A stretch of 37,764 bases of DNA from Phycisphaerae bacterium (GTDB lineage: Bacteria > Planctomycetota > Phycisphaerae > Tepidisphaerales > Tepidisphaeraceae): assembly GCA_014379105.1 (NCBI GenBank), contig JACMML010000342.1:1-37764 (forward strand), read 5' to 3'. This document shows positions 1-8,739 of this stretch, piece after piece. The notes beneath the pieces are model-generated. The model ran no database searches. It saw nothing but the letters and a program-made list of their open reading frames with translations, and was not told the DNA's origin. Positions within the stretch are counted from its first letter, which is position 1. The number at the start of each line of letters is the position of its first letter. Position numbers and translations under genes: made by a program.

Positions 1-324
1 ATCACCAGCGGCGACGATTCAATGACCCTGCCGCTGATGTCGATCGGCGGCGTCGGCGTGATCAGCGTCCTGTCGAATCTGCTTCCCGGGAAGGTCAGCG
101 AGATGGTGAAACTGTTCGCGAAATCCGATCTGATCGGCGCTGCCCAGATACACCACGACGTTTTCGCACTGTCCAAGTCCCTGTTCCTCGACGGCAATCC
201 AGTCGGCATCAAGCACGCAATGAAACTAGCCGGCCTCGACACCGGCGAACTGCGCCTGCCGCTTGTCGAAGCGAATGAAGCGACGAAGAAAGCGATCGAG
301 GACGCTGTCAAACCGTTCCTCTAG
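1..324 (+). CDS. dapA: 4-hydroxy-tetrahydrodipicolinate synthase, 3' part only (5' end outside window)
   Basis: Frame is open from base 1 (ITSGDDSMTLPLMSIGGVGVISVLSNLLP...GNPVGIKHAMKLAGLDTGELRLPL), typical of the DapA C-terminal part; stop TAG at 322-324. Confidence 0.93.
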   Translation: MTSGDDSMTLPLMSIGGVGVISVLSNLLPGKVSEMVKLFAKSDLIGAAQIHHDVFALSKSLFLDGNPVGIKHAMKLAGLDTGELRLPLVEANEATKKAIEDAVKPFL

Positions 325-330
325 GAAGGA

Positions 331-505
331 TTCGCCACAGAGGCACGGAGGCACAGAGTAAGAAAAGTGAAGATATGAAGAAGGTGACCGCAGATTACGC
401 CGATTACGCAGATTTCTGAATCAACATTTTTATCTGCGTAATCCGCGCAATCTGCGGTTCAAACGTATTTTCTCCCTCTCTGTGTCTCTGTGCCTCTGTG
501 GCAAA
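331..505. repeat. Nested inverted repeat: outer arms 331-358 / 478-505, inner arms ~388-414 / ~432-459
   Basis: Outer arm ttcgccacagaggcacggaggcacagag is complementary (about 25/28) to ctctgtgtctctgtgcctctgtggcaaa; inner arm accgcagattacgccgattacgcagat is complementary (about 25/27) to atctgcgtaatccgcgcaatctgcggt. Confidence 0.85.
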
Positions 506-518
506 TTAATCAGTAACA

Positions 519-2078
519 ATGACTCACCTCTGCGTCTCCATCTACGTCAATGACCTCGCCCAGGCGCGCCGCGATGTCGCGCTCGCGGCCGAGCGCGGGG
601 CGGATATGGTGGAGTTGCGGGTTGATACGTTCACCGACGAAATGGAGGTGCGATCGCTGGTTTCGTCGTGCACGTTGCCGTGCATTGTCACCTGCCGATC
701 GCGGCTCGAAGGCGGACAGACGGAACTGGATGACGTGCAACGACTCGGGCTCCTGACGGCCGCCGGGGAGGCGGGCGCGAGCTACCTGGATATCGAGTTC
801 GCGACGATGCGGGATAACAACTGGGCCGGTCCGTCAAAGCCGCGCGATCAGCGGCCGGGGTGGATTTATTCGGCCCACGATTTTCAATCGCGCCCGCTGG
901 GGCTCAATCAGCTCATCATCGACCTCGCCCAAAGCACCGCCGACATCGCGAAGGTGGCCTGGCAGGCGCGATCCGTGCGCGACAACATCGAAGCGTTCGA
1001 ATTGATGCTCCAGCGGCACAAGCCCAGCGCCGCGATCTGCATGAGCGAACCGGGAATGATCTCGCGAATCCTGGCTAAGAAGTTCGGCGCGTTCGTGAGC
1101 TTTGCTTCCCTTGACAGTGCGTCCGCGACCGCGCCCGGACAGGTGACGGTGACCGATCTGAAGCAGATCTACCGGTGGGACGCGCAGCGCGCCTCCACGC
1201 GCGTCTACGGCGTGGTCGGGCAGCCGATCGCGCATTCGATGTCGCCGGCGATTCACAACCGCGCGTTTGATCATGTGGGATTTGACGGCGTGTACGTGCC
1301 GTTTCTCATTGAAGGCACGTACGAATCGTTCAAGGCTTTCATGGAGACGTTCCTCGAATTTCAGCCGCTGATGCTTGGCGGATTGTCAGTGACGATTCCG
1401 CATAAGGAGAACGCGCTGCGCTATCTTCAAGAGCGTGGAGCGACGATCGAGCCGCTGGCCGAGCTGATCGGAGCAGTGAATACGGTGATTGTGGCGCGCG
1501 ACGGGGACGATTACACACTGCACGGCCAAAACACCGACTACGCCGCCATCCTCGACGCGATCACGGATACGCTAAGCATCACGCGTGATGCGCTGGCGGG
1601 ACGACGCGTGGCCGTCATCGGCGCCGGCGGCACCGGACGTACCGCCGTTGCGGCGCTGGCGCGGTACGGGGCTGATGTCACGATCTATAATCGCAGCGCC
1701 GATCGCGCCGATGCGCTGGCAAAAGAATTCGACGGATTGTCCGGAAAGGTCGCCGCGGCGGCGATCGTATCGCTTGGGGCAGCGGATGCTGAAATCTTTA
1801 TCAATACCACCAGCGTCGGCATGCATCCGAATGTTGATGCGTCGCCTTTCGACTCAGCCACGCCGGATATCACTGAATCCACCCTGGTTTTCGATACGAT
1901 CTACAACCCGCTTGAAACCAAGCTGCTTCGCCAGGCCCGCCAGCGCGGCGCACGAACCATCGCCGGAATCGACATGTTCGTCAGGCAGGCGGCAGCGCAG
2001 TTTGAAGCTTGGACCGGGATCGCCGCGCCGGCGGACGTGATGCGCGACGTGGTGATCAGCCGGCTTGAAGTCAGCTAG
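519..2078 (+). CDS. aroDE: Bifunctional type I 3-dehydroquinate dehydratase / shikimate dehydrogenase
   Basis: N-terminal half matches type I DHQase (MVELRVDTF, PCIVTCRS, ...SAHDF, KVAW); C-terminal half matches shikimate dehydrogenase (YGVVGQPIAHSMSPAIHNRAF, SVTIPHKE, GAVNTV, VIGAGGTGRTAVAAL, NTTSVGMHP). Confidence 0.95.
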   Translation: MTHLCVSIYVNDLAQARRDVALAAERGADMVELRVDTFTDEMEVRSLVSSCTLPCIVTCRSRLEGGQTELDDVQRLGLLTAAGEAGASYLDIEFATMRDNNWAGPSKPRDQRPGWIYSAHDFQSRPLGLNQLIIDLAQSTADIAKVAWQARSVRDNIEAFELMLQRHKPSAAICMSEPGMISRILAKKFGAFVSFASLDSASATAPGQVTVTDLKQIYRWDAQRASTRVYGVVGQPIAHSMSPAIHNRAFDHVGFDGVYVPFLIEGTYESFKAFMETFLEFQPLMLGGLSVTIPHKENALRYLQERGATIEPLAELIGAVNTVIVARDGDDYTLHGQNTDYAAILDAITDTLSITRDALAGRRVAVIGAGGTGRTAVAALARYGADVTIYNRSADRADALAKEFDGLSGKVAAAAIVSLGAADAEIFINTTSVGMHPNVDASPFDSATPDITESTLVFDTIYNPLETKLLRQARQRGARTIAGIDMFVRQAAAQFEAWTGIAAPADVMRDVVISRLEVS

Positions 2079-2703
2079 TTCGAGCGGCGACCGGAATAAC
2101 CGTTATCGCTTTGGGGTCGACCGGGCAATGTTGCTGACACAAACCACACCCGATGCATGTCAACGGCTGGACCTGAACCGCGTCGTCCGCGAGTCGGATC
2201 GCGGCTTCACCCAGCGGGCAAATCTCGATGCAGATGGTGCATGGCTGGCCGAGCGACCTCGCGCATAGATGCTCACGCCACACCGCGGTGCCCATCTTGA
2301 TATGCGTCAGCGGCGTGGGAACCAGCGCGCCGGTCGGACAGGCCGGCATGCAATAGAGCCCGTCGCACGCGACACAGGCGGTGGTGTCGGCGTTGATATA
2401 CGGAACACCGCCGCCGTTTTGGCCCGTCGGATCAAGCCGAATTGCGTCCGCGGGGCACGCCGTGACGCAGTCGCCGCAGCGTCGGCAGGTCTGGGCGTAC
2501 TCGTCCTCGGGCAATGCGCCCGGCGGACGAAGCCAGAGACGCAGCGGAATGCTTTTCGGCGCGCGCTGCGGCGGATGCTGAAGTTTCTCAAAGTGATTGA
2601 TAGTGCGCTCGATCGGTTCCAGCGCGTTGACGATCGGTTTAAGAAGCTCTCCCAGCCCGCGTCTAAAAAACTGACGGCGATGGAGCGGGTTGTCTTCGGG
2701 CAT
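2071..2703 (-). CDS. 4Fe-4S ferredoxin-type protein (NapG/MauM-like) with Tat-like N-terminus
   Basis: Four cysteine clusters (CRRCGDCVTACP, CVACDGLYCMPACP, CTICIEICP, CIGCGLCQQHCP) and an N-terminal RRQFFRRG motif. Overlaps the aroDE 3' end by 8 bp (convergent). Confidence 0.88.
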   Translation of the reverse strand: MPEDNPLHRRQFFRRGLGELLKPIVNALEPIERTINHFEKLQHPPQRAPKSIPLRLWLRPPGALPEDEYAQTCRRCGDCVTACPADAIRLDPTGQNGGGVPYINADTTACVACDGLYCMPACPTGALVPTPLTHIKMGTAVWREHLCARSLGQPCTICIEICPLGEAAIRLADDAVQVQPLTCIGCGLCQQHCPVDPKAITVIPVAARTS

Positions 2704-2706
2704 GAC

Positions 2707-3321
2707 TCAGCCGTGCAGTCTAACGGTGACGGCCTTCTGCGCCGAGAAGACGCGGCCGGTAAGCTCATCGGTGAACGTGACCTTGATCGTCAGTTGCTCA
2801 TGTGCCGGCGGAGCCGATTGCCATGCGCACGGCAGGACGTATTCATACAAAAGCCCCGCACCATTCCACAGTTTCCGCGCATCGACGGCGGAAAACTCCC
2901 ACTTGCCGATGCGTACGTCACCCGCGGAGAGATCAAATGTCTCGACCGTAACCGAACCGGCTGCTTTCACGTCGTCGCCGGTGTCGTCGGTGGGAGTGAG
3001 ATAAATTTTCAGGCCTTCGTCACCGGGCTTTTTAGAATCAAAATCCGCACCGCCGGTCAGTCGGCCGAGCGCGATGCCGTGCGCGGTAAAGAGGGCCGCA
3101 AGACGCTCGGCCGGCAGTGTCGGAACGGTCGGCCGGTCCGATTCAAGTTTGCGGATAGTGTTTTGATCCACCTGCCGCGCCGTGCGGAGTTCCGCGACAA
3201 CCGTCTCAAGCTCCTGCACCTGTCTCCGCAGCGCGATGTTCGCCGGGTTGGGCTTAGCGCAGCCTGTCGCCATGGCGACGCCGATCAAAGCTGCGAGCAG
3301 GCGCGATGCGGGAGCAGTCAA
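2707..3321 (-). CDS. Hypothetical lipoprotein with coiled-coil segment
   Basis: Lipobox-like LIGVAMATGC, then a heptad-like segment (NIALRRQVQELETVVAELRTARQVDQNTIRKLE). Confidence 0.7.
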   Translation of the reverse strand: MTAPASRLLAALIGVAMATGCAKPNPANIALRRQVQELETVVAELRTARQVDQNTIRKLESDRPTVPTLPAERLAALFTAHGIALGRLTGGADFDSKKPGDEGLKIYLTPTDDTGDDVKAAGSVTVETFDLSAGDVRIGKWEFSAVDARKLWNGAGLLYEYVLPCAWQSAPPAHEQLTIKVTFTDELTGRVFSAQKAVTVRLHG

Positions 3322-3345
3322 TGTCGGTTCCTGTTCTTGAAGCTT

Positions 3346-3984
3346 CTATTCTTTAAATTCATCGCCGCCCGGTGGCCGGGGGACAATTTCCGGCGCGCTG
3401 TGAATTACGCGATCCGCCACGCCATATTCAACCGCTTCTTCGGCGAACATCCACTTGTTGCGGTCAAAATCGCGGAGAATCGTCTCCTGCGGTTTGCCGC
3501 ACCAGTCGGCCATCATCTTGTAAAGACGGTCGCGCAGACGAAGCATATGTCGGGCTTCAATTTCCAGATCGGTCGCCTGGCCTTGCAAGACGCCGCCGAT
3601 CAGCGGCTGGTGCAGCATGACCTGGCTATTGGGCAGCAGCGTCCGCTTTCCCTTGGTGCCGGCCGCCAGCAGCGCCGAGCCCATCGAGGCGGCCATGCCG
3701 ATGCACGTGGTCGCGACGTCGCAGCGCAAGAAGCGCATCGTGTCGATGATGCCGAAACCGGCGCTCACGCTCCCACCTGGGGAATTGATGTAGAAGTTGA
3801 TATCCGACTTGGAATCTTCGTTCGACAAAAACAGCAGCTGCGCCTGGATCACGCTGGCCGAGTCGTCGGTGACCGGGCCCGAGAGCATGATGATGCGGTC
3901 ACGGAGCAGGCGCGAGTAGATGTCATACGCACGTTCCCCCCGGCCGGTCTTTTCGATGACGATTGGAATCAATGTATTTTGCAT
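3346..3984 (-). CDS. clpP: ATP-dependent Clp protease proteolytic subunit
   Basis: Start chosen at [27 protein letters not shown] (ORF track start at 4098 is upstream); [19 protein letters not shown] and [11 protein letters not shown] motifs; Ser and His of the triad present, Asp in FDRNKWM. Confidence 0.95.
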   Translation of the reverse strand: MQNTLIPIVIEKTGRGERAYDIYSRLLRDRIIMLSGPVTDDSASVIQAQLLFLSNEDSKSDINFYINSPGGSVSAGFGIIDTMRFLRCDVATTCIGMAASMGSALLAAGTKGKRTLLPNSQVMLHQPLIGGVLQGQATDLEIEARHMLRLRDRLYKMMADWCGKPQETILRDFDRNKWMFAEEAVEYGVADRVIHSAPEIVPRPPGGDEFKE

Positions 3985-4058
3985 GATAATCGAGTGATGA
4001 GTGGTAAGTGATCGGTGAACCGTATTTGTCACCTGTCGCTCTCCGCTCGTCGTCTCCT

Positions 4059-4769
4059 TTATTTCTTGTCGGTCTCCCGCCCGATGACTTCGTCGCACAA
4101 TCCGTACGCGACCGCGTCGGGCGCGTCGAAGAAGCGATCACGTTCGCTGTCTTCGCGGACCCGATCCTTGGGTTGCCCGGTGCAGTCGGCGATGATGCCG
4201 ATCAGCGTGTCCTTGGTCTTGATGATTTCTTCGGCCTGGATCTGGATATCCGCGGCCTGCCCGTACACGCCGCCGAACGGCTGGTGGATCATCACCTTGG
4301 CGTGCGGGAGGATGTAGCGCTTGCCCTTGGTGCCGGCCATGAACGCAATCGCCCCGCCGCTCTCGGCCCGGCCGATGCAGTAGGTCGCGACATCGCATTG
4401 CAGGAACTTCATGATGTCGTACATCGCCAGCGTGTCGTCGACGACGCCGCCGGGTGAATTGATGTAGAAGTTGATGTCCTCTGTTTTCTTGATGCTTTGC
4501 AGATAGAGCATCTGCATGATCACGCGCGACGCGGTGACGTGATTGATCTCGCCAACCAGGAAAATCACGCGGTTTTCGAGGAGCATTTCCTCGAGCGTCA
4601 TCTCGCGATAGCGGTTGGTCCCGCCGCCGGATGGTCCCGGCATCGCCATCGGCATCGCCATCGGGGATCGCGGCGGTGTATGGAATTGTGGTCGATCGGA
4701 TTGCTGGGCGGCCGCCAACGCGTACGCCTGGGAAAACAATGGGTCTTGATGGGGGAGTCTGTTCGACAT
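4059..4769 (-). CDS. clpP: ATP-dependent Clp protease proteolytic subunit, second copy with N-terminal extension
   Basis: [55 protein letters not shown]; about 55 residue low-complexity N-terminal extension. Confidence 0.92.
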   Translation of the reverse strand: MSNRLPHQDPLFSQAYALAAAQQSDRPQFHTPPRSPMAMPMAMPGPSGGGTNRYREMTLEEMLLENRVIFLVGEINHVTASRVIMQMLYLQSIKKTEDINFYINSPGGVVDDTLAMYDIMKFLQCDVATYCIGRAESGGAIAFMAGTKGKRYILPHAKVMIHQPFGGVYGQAADIQIQAEEIIKTKDTLIGIIADCTGQPKDRVREDSERDRFFDAPDAVAYGLCDEVIGRETDKK

Positions 4770-4864
4770 CCATGCCTCTCTTCTGCGAATTACCGTCTGT
4801 GAATTACCCGGGCGATACTACGCCGCATACCGGCGCGGGTCAAACGGTCCAAAGGTGTGATAAC

Positions 4865-5935
4865 TCAGCGAAATCGGCAGACGACATCGTACAGTTTGCC
4901 GTTCAATCTCCTGGCGATCATCGTGTCTTTGATCATCGCCAGATTAACCGCATCGCAGGAGAATGCCGCGTCAAGATTACTCTCAACACCGCGGCCCATG
5001 CCTTCGAGGATGATTAGGTCCGCGTCGCGCGCCGCTTCATTCAATTCTGGAGAGACGCCCGCCAGATCGATCAGCGGCTCGCCGGTGCCGGTGGAGATGA
5101 TCGTTATCGGTAGTGAAGCAATCGAAGGCTCCACCTCAAGCACGCGCGGCCACCATCGGCGAACGTCGTACACGGTCATGTCGTTCAGCGTCGGCCGTTC
5201 ATTGGCCGCCAGGATGATGCTCGTGCCGCGCTGTGCGAGCCAGCGCATCAGCGGAATCGCGCCGAGCAGAAAATCGGCGCCGGCATTGTCGACAAAGAAG
5301 ACGCACTTCCGCCACGCGGCGCGATCAGCGGCAGCGCGGGAGGCGGCGCGGGCGCTGAATTGGTCGAAGTCGTCGATAAGCCACGGCCGCGCCGGCAAGC
5401 GGGCGCGCGTGGTGAAGAAATCGAGCTTGCCATCCAGCAGCAGCGTGGCGCTGCCTGCGGCGCCCATGTCGAAGATGTTGCCGGCAAATACTCCTTCGAT
5501 GACGGCGCGAAACTGGTCGTCGGCATCCAACGCGTCGATCTGGCGGCAAACCGCCGGCAGAAGATGGATGACCTTCTCATTCTCACGGTGCTTGAGGTCT
5601 TCAAACGGATCGGCAAAGCCATGCTTGCGCAGCATTGCGTCCCGCCATTCATCAAGCGTGAGCATCGTCACCCGGCCGCTGCCTTGTGGCTGACGGTCGA
5701 AGCGGTCGTAGGTCTCGATAAACTCGGCGCGGCACGCTTTGACGCGAGCCTCCACCTCCAGCATGTCCTGGCCGCGGACGGTCGCCATCTCAAGCGCGAG
5801 ATCGAGGATCGTTACGACATGCCGCTTAAAGAACTCCACCCAGTATGTGCGCGCTTCGTGATCCACGCGCATGTCCCATCGACACGCCTGATACGTCGCC
5901 GGATCGCGGAGCTTGATGAAGGGCTCGAGCTTCAT
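4865..5935 (-). CDS. DUF89 family protein (damage-control phosphatase ARMT1/PANK4-like)
   Basis: KCVFFVDNAGADFLLGAIPLMRWLAQRGTSIILAANERPTLNDMT and DLIILEGMGRGVESNL resemble the DUF89 metal-dependent phosphatase family. Confidence 0.8.
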   Translation of the reverse strand: MKLEPFIKLRDPATYQACRWDMRVDHEARTYWVEFFKRHVVTILDLALEMATVRGQDMLEVEARVKACRAEFIETYDRFDRQPQGSGRVTMLTLDEWRDAMLRKHGFADPFEDLKHRENEKVIHLLPAVCRQIDALDADDQFRAVIEGVFAGNIFDMGAAGSATLLLDGKLDFFTTRARLPARPWLIDDFDQFSARAASRAAADRAAWRKCVFFVDNAGADFLLGAIPLMRWLAQRGTSIILAANERPTLNDMTVYDVRRWWPRVLEVEPSIASLPITIISTGTGEPLIDLAGVSPELNEAARDADLIILEGMGRGVESNLDAAFSCDAVNLAMIKDTMIARRLNGKLYDVVCRFR

Positions 5936-6696
5936 CGGGCGGACATGCCCCCGTCGACGTAGATGTTCTGCCCGGTGATGTATTCCCCGGCGCGGCTGCA
6001 GAGAAGCACCGCCAGGCCGGCGCAGTCTTCATTGGTGCCAAGTCTTGGAATGGGCATTCCTTTGGCGCGTTCATTGGGATCCGTTCCCGGAGGAAACTGG
6101 TCCGCATTGCGAAGCGTGATGTACCAGCCGGGCGATATACAATTAACCGTGATCCCCTCCCGGCCATACTTGCGCGCCAGGCCTAGCGTGAGATTGGCGA
6201 TGGCCGCTTTGCTCATCGAATACGCCGGCATGTCCGGGTTGCCGCCACGCCCCTGGATGGAGCCGATATTAATGACGCGTCCCCACTGGGCGCGCTGCAT
6301 GTGCGGGATCGACAATTGACACATACGCGTCGCAAACAACACGTTGCAGTTCAATTGCCGGACCATCTCTTCGATCGGCGTTTCGAGAAATTTATCCACC
6401 CGCTGCACCGAGGCGTTGTTTACCAAGATGTGCAGATGGCCGAGGGATTCGACTGTGCGGGCGACCAGTTCTTCGGCGAGACCGACATCCGTCGCGTCGC
6501 CTCCCAATGCAATCGCGCGGCCGCCGGCGCGGTTGATCTCTTCGGCGGCAGATTCCGCGACGCTTAGCTCAATCTCCTGAATTGCCACCGCCGCGCCTGC
6601 GGCCGCGAGCGCCTGGGCGATACCCAGGCCTATTCCGCGCCCGGCGCCGGTGAGAATTGCGACCCTGTCCTTAACGCTGAAATCCGGCAGTTTCAT
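5932..6696 (-). CDS. SDR family NAD(P)-dependent oxidoreductase (FabG/gluconate 5-dehydrogenase-like)
   Basis: TGAGRGIGLGIA cofactor motif, LVNNAS, YSMSKAA active site, DGG near C-terminus; 4 bp overlap with the DUF89 gene. Confidence 0.93.
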   Translation of the reverse strand: MKLPDFSVKDRVAILTGAGRGIGLGIAQALAAAGAAVAIQEIELSVAESAAEEINRAGGRAIALGGDATDVGLAEELVARTVESLGHLHILVNNASVQRVDKFLETPIEEMVRQLNCNVLFATRMCQLSIPHMQRAQWGRVINIGSIQGRGGNPDMPAYSMSKAAIANLTLGLARKYGREGITVNCISPGWYITLRNADQFPPGTDPNERAKGMPIPRLGTNEDCAGLAVLLCSRAGEYITGQNIYVDGGMSAR

Positions 6697-6762
6697 GGTT
6701 GACGGATCGTATGCATCGCAGCGCGGTTGGCAACGTAACTTGTGGAATGGACGATTTGCCGG

Positions 6763-7491
6763 CTACTGCTCGATCAGCGTGTCATACACCTCGGCCACCT
6801 CGGTTTTACCGATCACGCCCATCTCTTCCAGCGCCAGCAGCGCCGCCTTCTGCTCGGCGGTCTTCTTATTCGGTCCCCACGCGCCGCAAAACCGGCGGCC
6901 GCTGATGACGACGCAGACCTCAAAGCATTTGCTGTGATCCGGGCCCTTTTCATCCAGCAACTCATACATCGGCGTGCCGCCCATCGACTGCTGCGCGTGC
7001 TGTTGCAGAACGGCTTTGTAATTATGCTGGTGAAGATTCGCCCAGACCGCCTCCACCTTCGGCGTCATCGTGCGCAGCACATATTCCTTAACGACCTCAA
7101 ATCCGCCATCAAGGTACAGCGCCGCGACGACCGATTCGTAAACTGCGGCCGCCAGCGAGTGCGGCATCAGCGCGCGGGAACTGATCCCCTTGCCGATGAT
7201 CAACAGGTCGGCCAATCCGGTCTCCACCGCGACCTCGGCACAAATCTTGCGCGAAACAACTGCGGATTTGATCTTGGTGAGATCGCCTTCCAGGAGTTCC
7301 GGAAAACGTTTGTAGAGCAGTTCGCAAACGATGACATCGAGCACGGCATCGCCGAGGAACTCCATGCGTTCGTTGCTGTTCAGGCGATTGTCGGCGATCG
7401 ATGCGTGTGTGAGGGATTCGTGCAGGAGTTGGGTATTTACGAAATGATATCCAAGTACTTCTTCGGCTTTGGCATGCAATTCAGGGGACAC
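6763..7491 (-). CDS. rnc: Ribonuclease III
   Basis: NERMEFLGDAVLDVIVCELLYKRFP signature, C-terminal dsRNA-binding domain (YKAVLQQHAQQSMGGTPMYELLDEKGPDHSKCFEVCV). Confidence 0.95.
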   Translation of the reverse strand: MSPELHAKAEEVLGYHFVNTQLLHESLTHASIADNRLNSNERMEFLGDAVLDVIVCELLYKRFPELLEGDLTKIKSAVVSRKICAEVAVETGLADLLIIGKGISSRALMPHSLAAAVYESVVAALYLDGGFEVVKEYVLRTMTPKVEAVWANLHQHNYKAVLQQHAQQSMGGTPMYELLDEKGPDHSKCFEVCVVISGRRFCGAWGPNKKTAEQKAALLALEEMGVIGKTEVAEVYDTLIEQ

Positions 7492-7835
7492 AGCGTGCTC
7501 ACTTTCGGCCGGCGCGGTTCAGACTCGGCCAAGAAGATTCACTGCTGAAGGGACGCGAGTTGCATCGACCCACCCTCGCAAGCACAAGGCTCGCGCAGAT
7601 CAACGCAAATCGGGCTCCGCCAGACAATGGCCGGTGGCAAAATCGCCTGCCCGGCCGGCCCTGACCAAACCGCTGCGTGTGACTCGCAAAATGCGACAAC
7701 GTCACCGCAAATCAGGGCCATTTCAATCTTCATAATAAACTATCGGCCGGGAAATGTTGGGTCAATCCCGGGAATATTCGCTCGGGCGCATCCCGCCTTG
7801 GACCGTGAGCGGCACCGGGCGCTCGCTGCGATCCG

Positions 7836-8630
7836 TTAATCGTCGCCAAAAGTGGCGTCAGACTTCTGCAGGAAGGTGAAGAAGCACATTTTCTCGACCC
7901 CGTCGACGACGCCGCGCAGCGCGAACAGCTTATAGAACCACGCCAGATCCTGCACCGTCGGCCCGTCCGGCGGTGCCGAGGCCGGCCCCACGAGTTCCTC
8001 AGGTGACACGCCCATGACATCCTCGGCCAGGAACGCGATGTTGATCTCGTCGGCGGTCATCGTCGATAGCACAAAAACGCCGTGTTTGCGGATCACATCC
8101 CGCAAATACCGATCGGCCATCCGCACCTCGATCTTTTCGAGCGCTTCGATGTACGCGATCGTTCGAGCGTCCTGCTTCCATTCGTTGGCCTGGCGCTCAT
8201 CGGCACGGAATGCGCCGAGCGTGGCCTCGAAATGGGCCTGGATCCGCTCATAAAACGCCTCGACTTCATCGCCTTCCAGCCACCTAATCATCATCACTTC
8301 GCCCGGCCGAGCGTGGACGTGATAATCGTTGGTCGAAAATTCCGTCACCTCGGGCATGTTCAACAGTGCGATCGCCTCCACAGCCGACGCCGGCGGGAGA
8401 ATCGGGCTATCCGGCGACTTTGATTTTTCCAGCCGTGCGATTTTCTGCTGAACATCCCGGGCCGTATCGCGCGGCAACCCCGGAAGAATACGGGCGTCGA
8501 ATTTTCTGGTCCCCTCAAAGACCGCGGCGATCTCGGCATACATCCGAAACTCGCTCGATTTTTCCTCGGCCCGGTCGTGCGGGTCCATCGGCGATTCCAC
8601 CGGCTCTTCATTGTTTGGTTCGTCAAACAT
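7836..8630 (-). CDS. Conserved hypothetical protein (264 aa, acidic)
   Basis: Long ORF on the same strand as rnc, with protein-like composition; no family recognised. Confidence 0.6.
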   Translation of the reverse strand: MFDEPNNEEPVESPMDPHDRAEEKSSEFRMYAEIAAVFEGTRKFDARILPGLPRDTARDVQQKIARLEKSKSPDSPILPPASAVEAIALLNMPEVTEFSTNDYHVHARPGEVMMIRWLEGDEVEAFYERIQAHFEATLGAFRADERQANEWKQDARTIAYIEALEKIEVRMADRYLRDVIRKHGVFVLSTMTADEINIAFLAEDVMGVSPEELVGPASAPPDGPTVQDLAWFYKLFALRGVVDGVEKMCFFTFLQKSDATFGDD

Positions 8631-8739
8631 GCCTGGGAAGGATAATCGAAGACTCGAATAATCGCCCGCCTTTGAACGGCTTGCATAACCCCGCCGCGGG
8701 GTTAGATTTCCCTCTGTTCTGCGGCAGCGATTGGGAGAT

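Noticed and set aside
2269-4011. 580 aa + strand ORF
   Set aside because: Antisense to the polyferredoxin, lipoprotein and clpP genes, whose products are recognisable; low-complexity Arg/Ala-rich translation typical of GC-rich antisense frames.
8687-8703. Palindrome aaccccgccgcggggtt upstream of hom
   Set aside because: Loop too short and the stem is short and GC-rich; could easily arise by chance in this composition.
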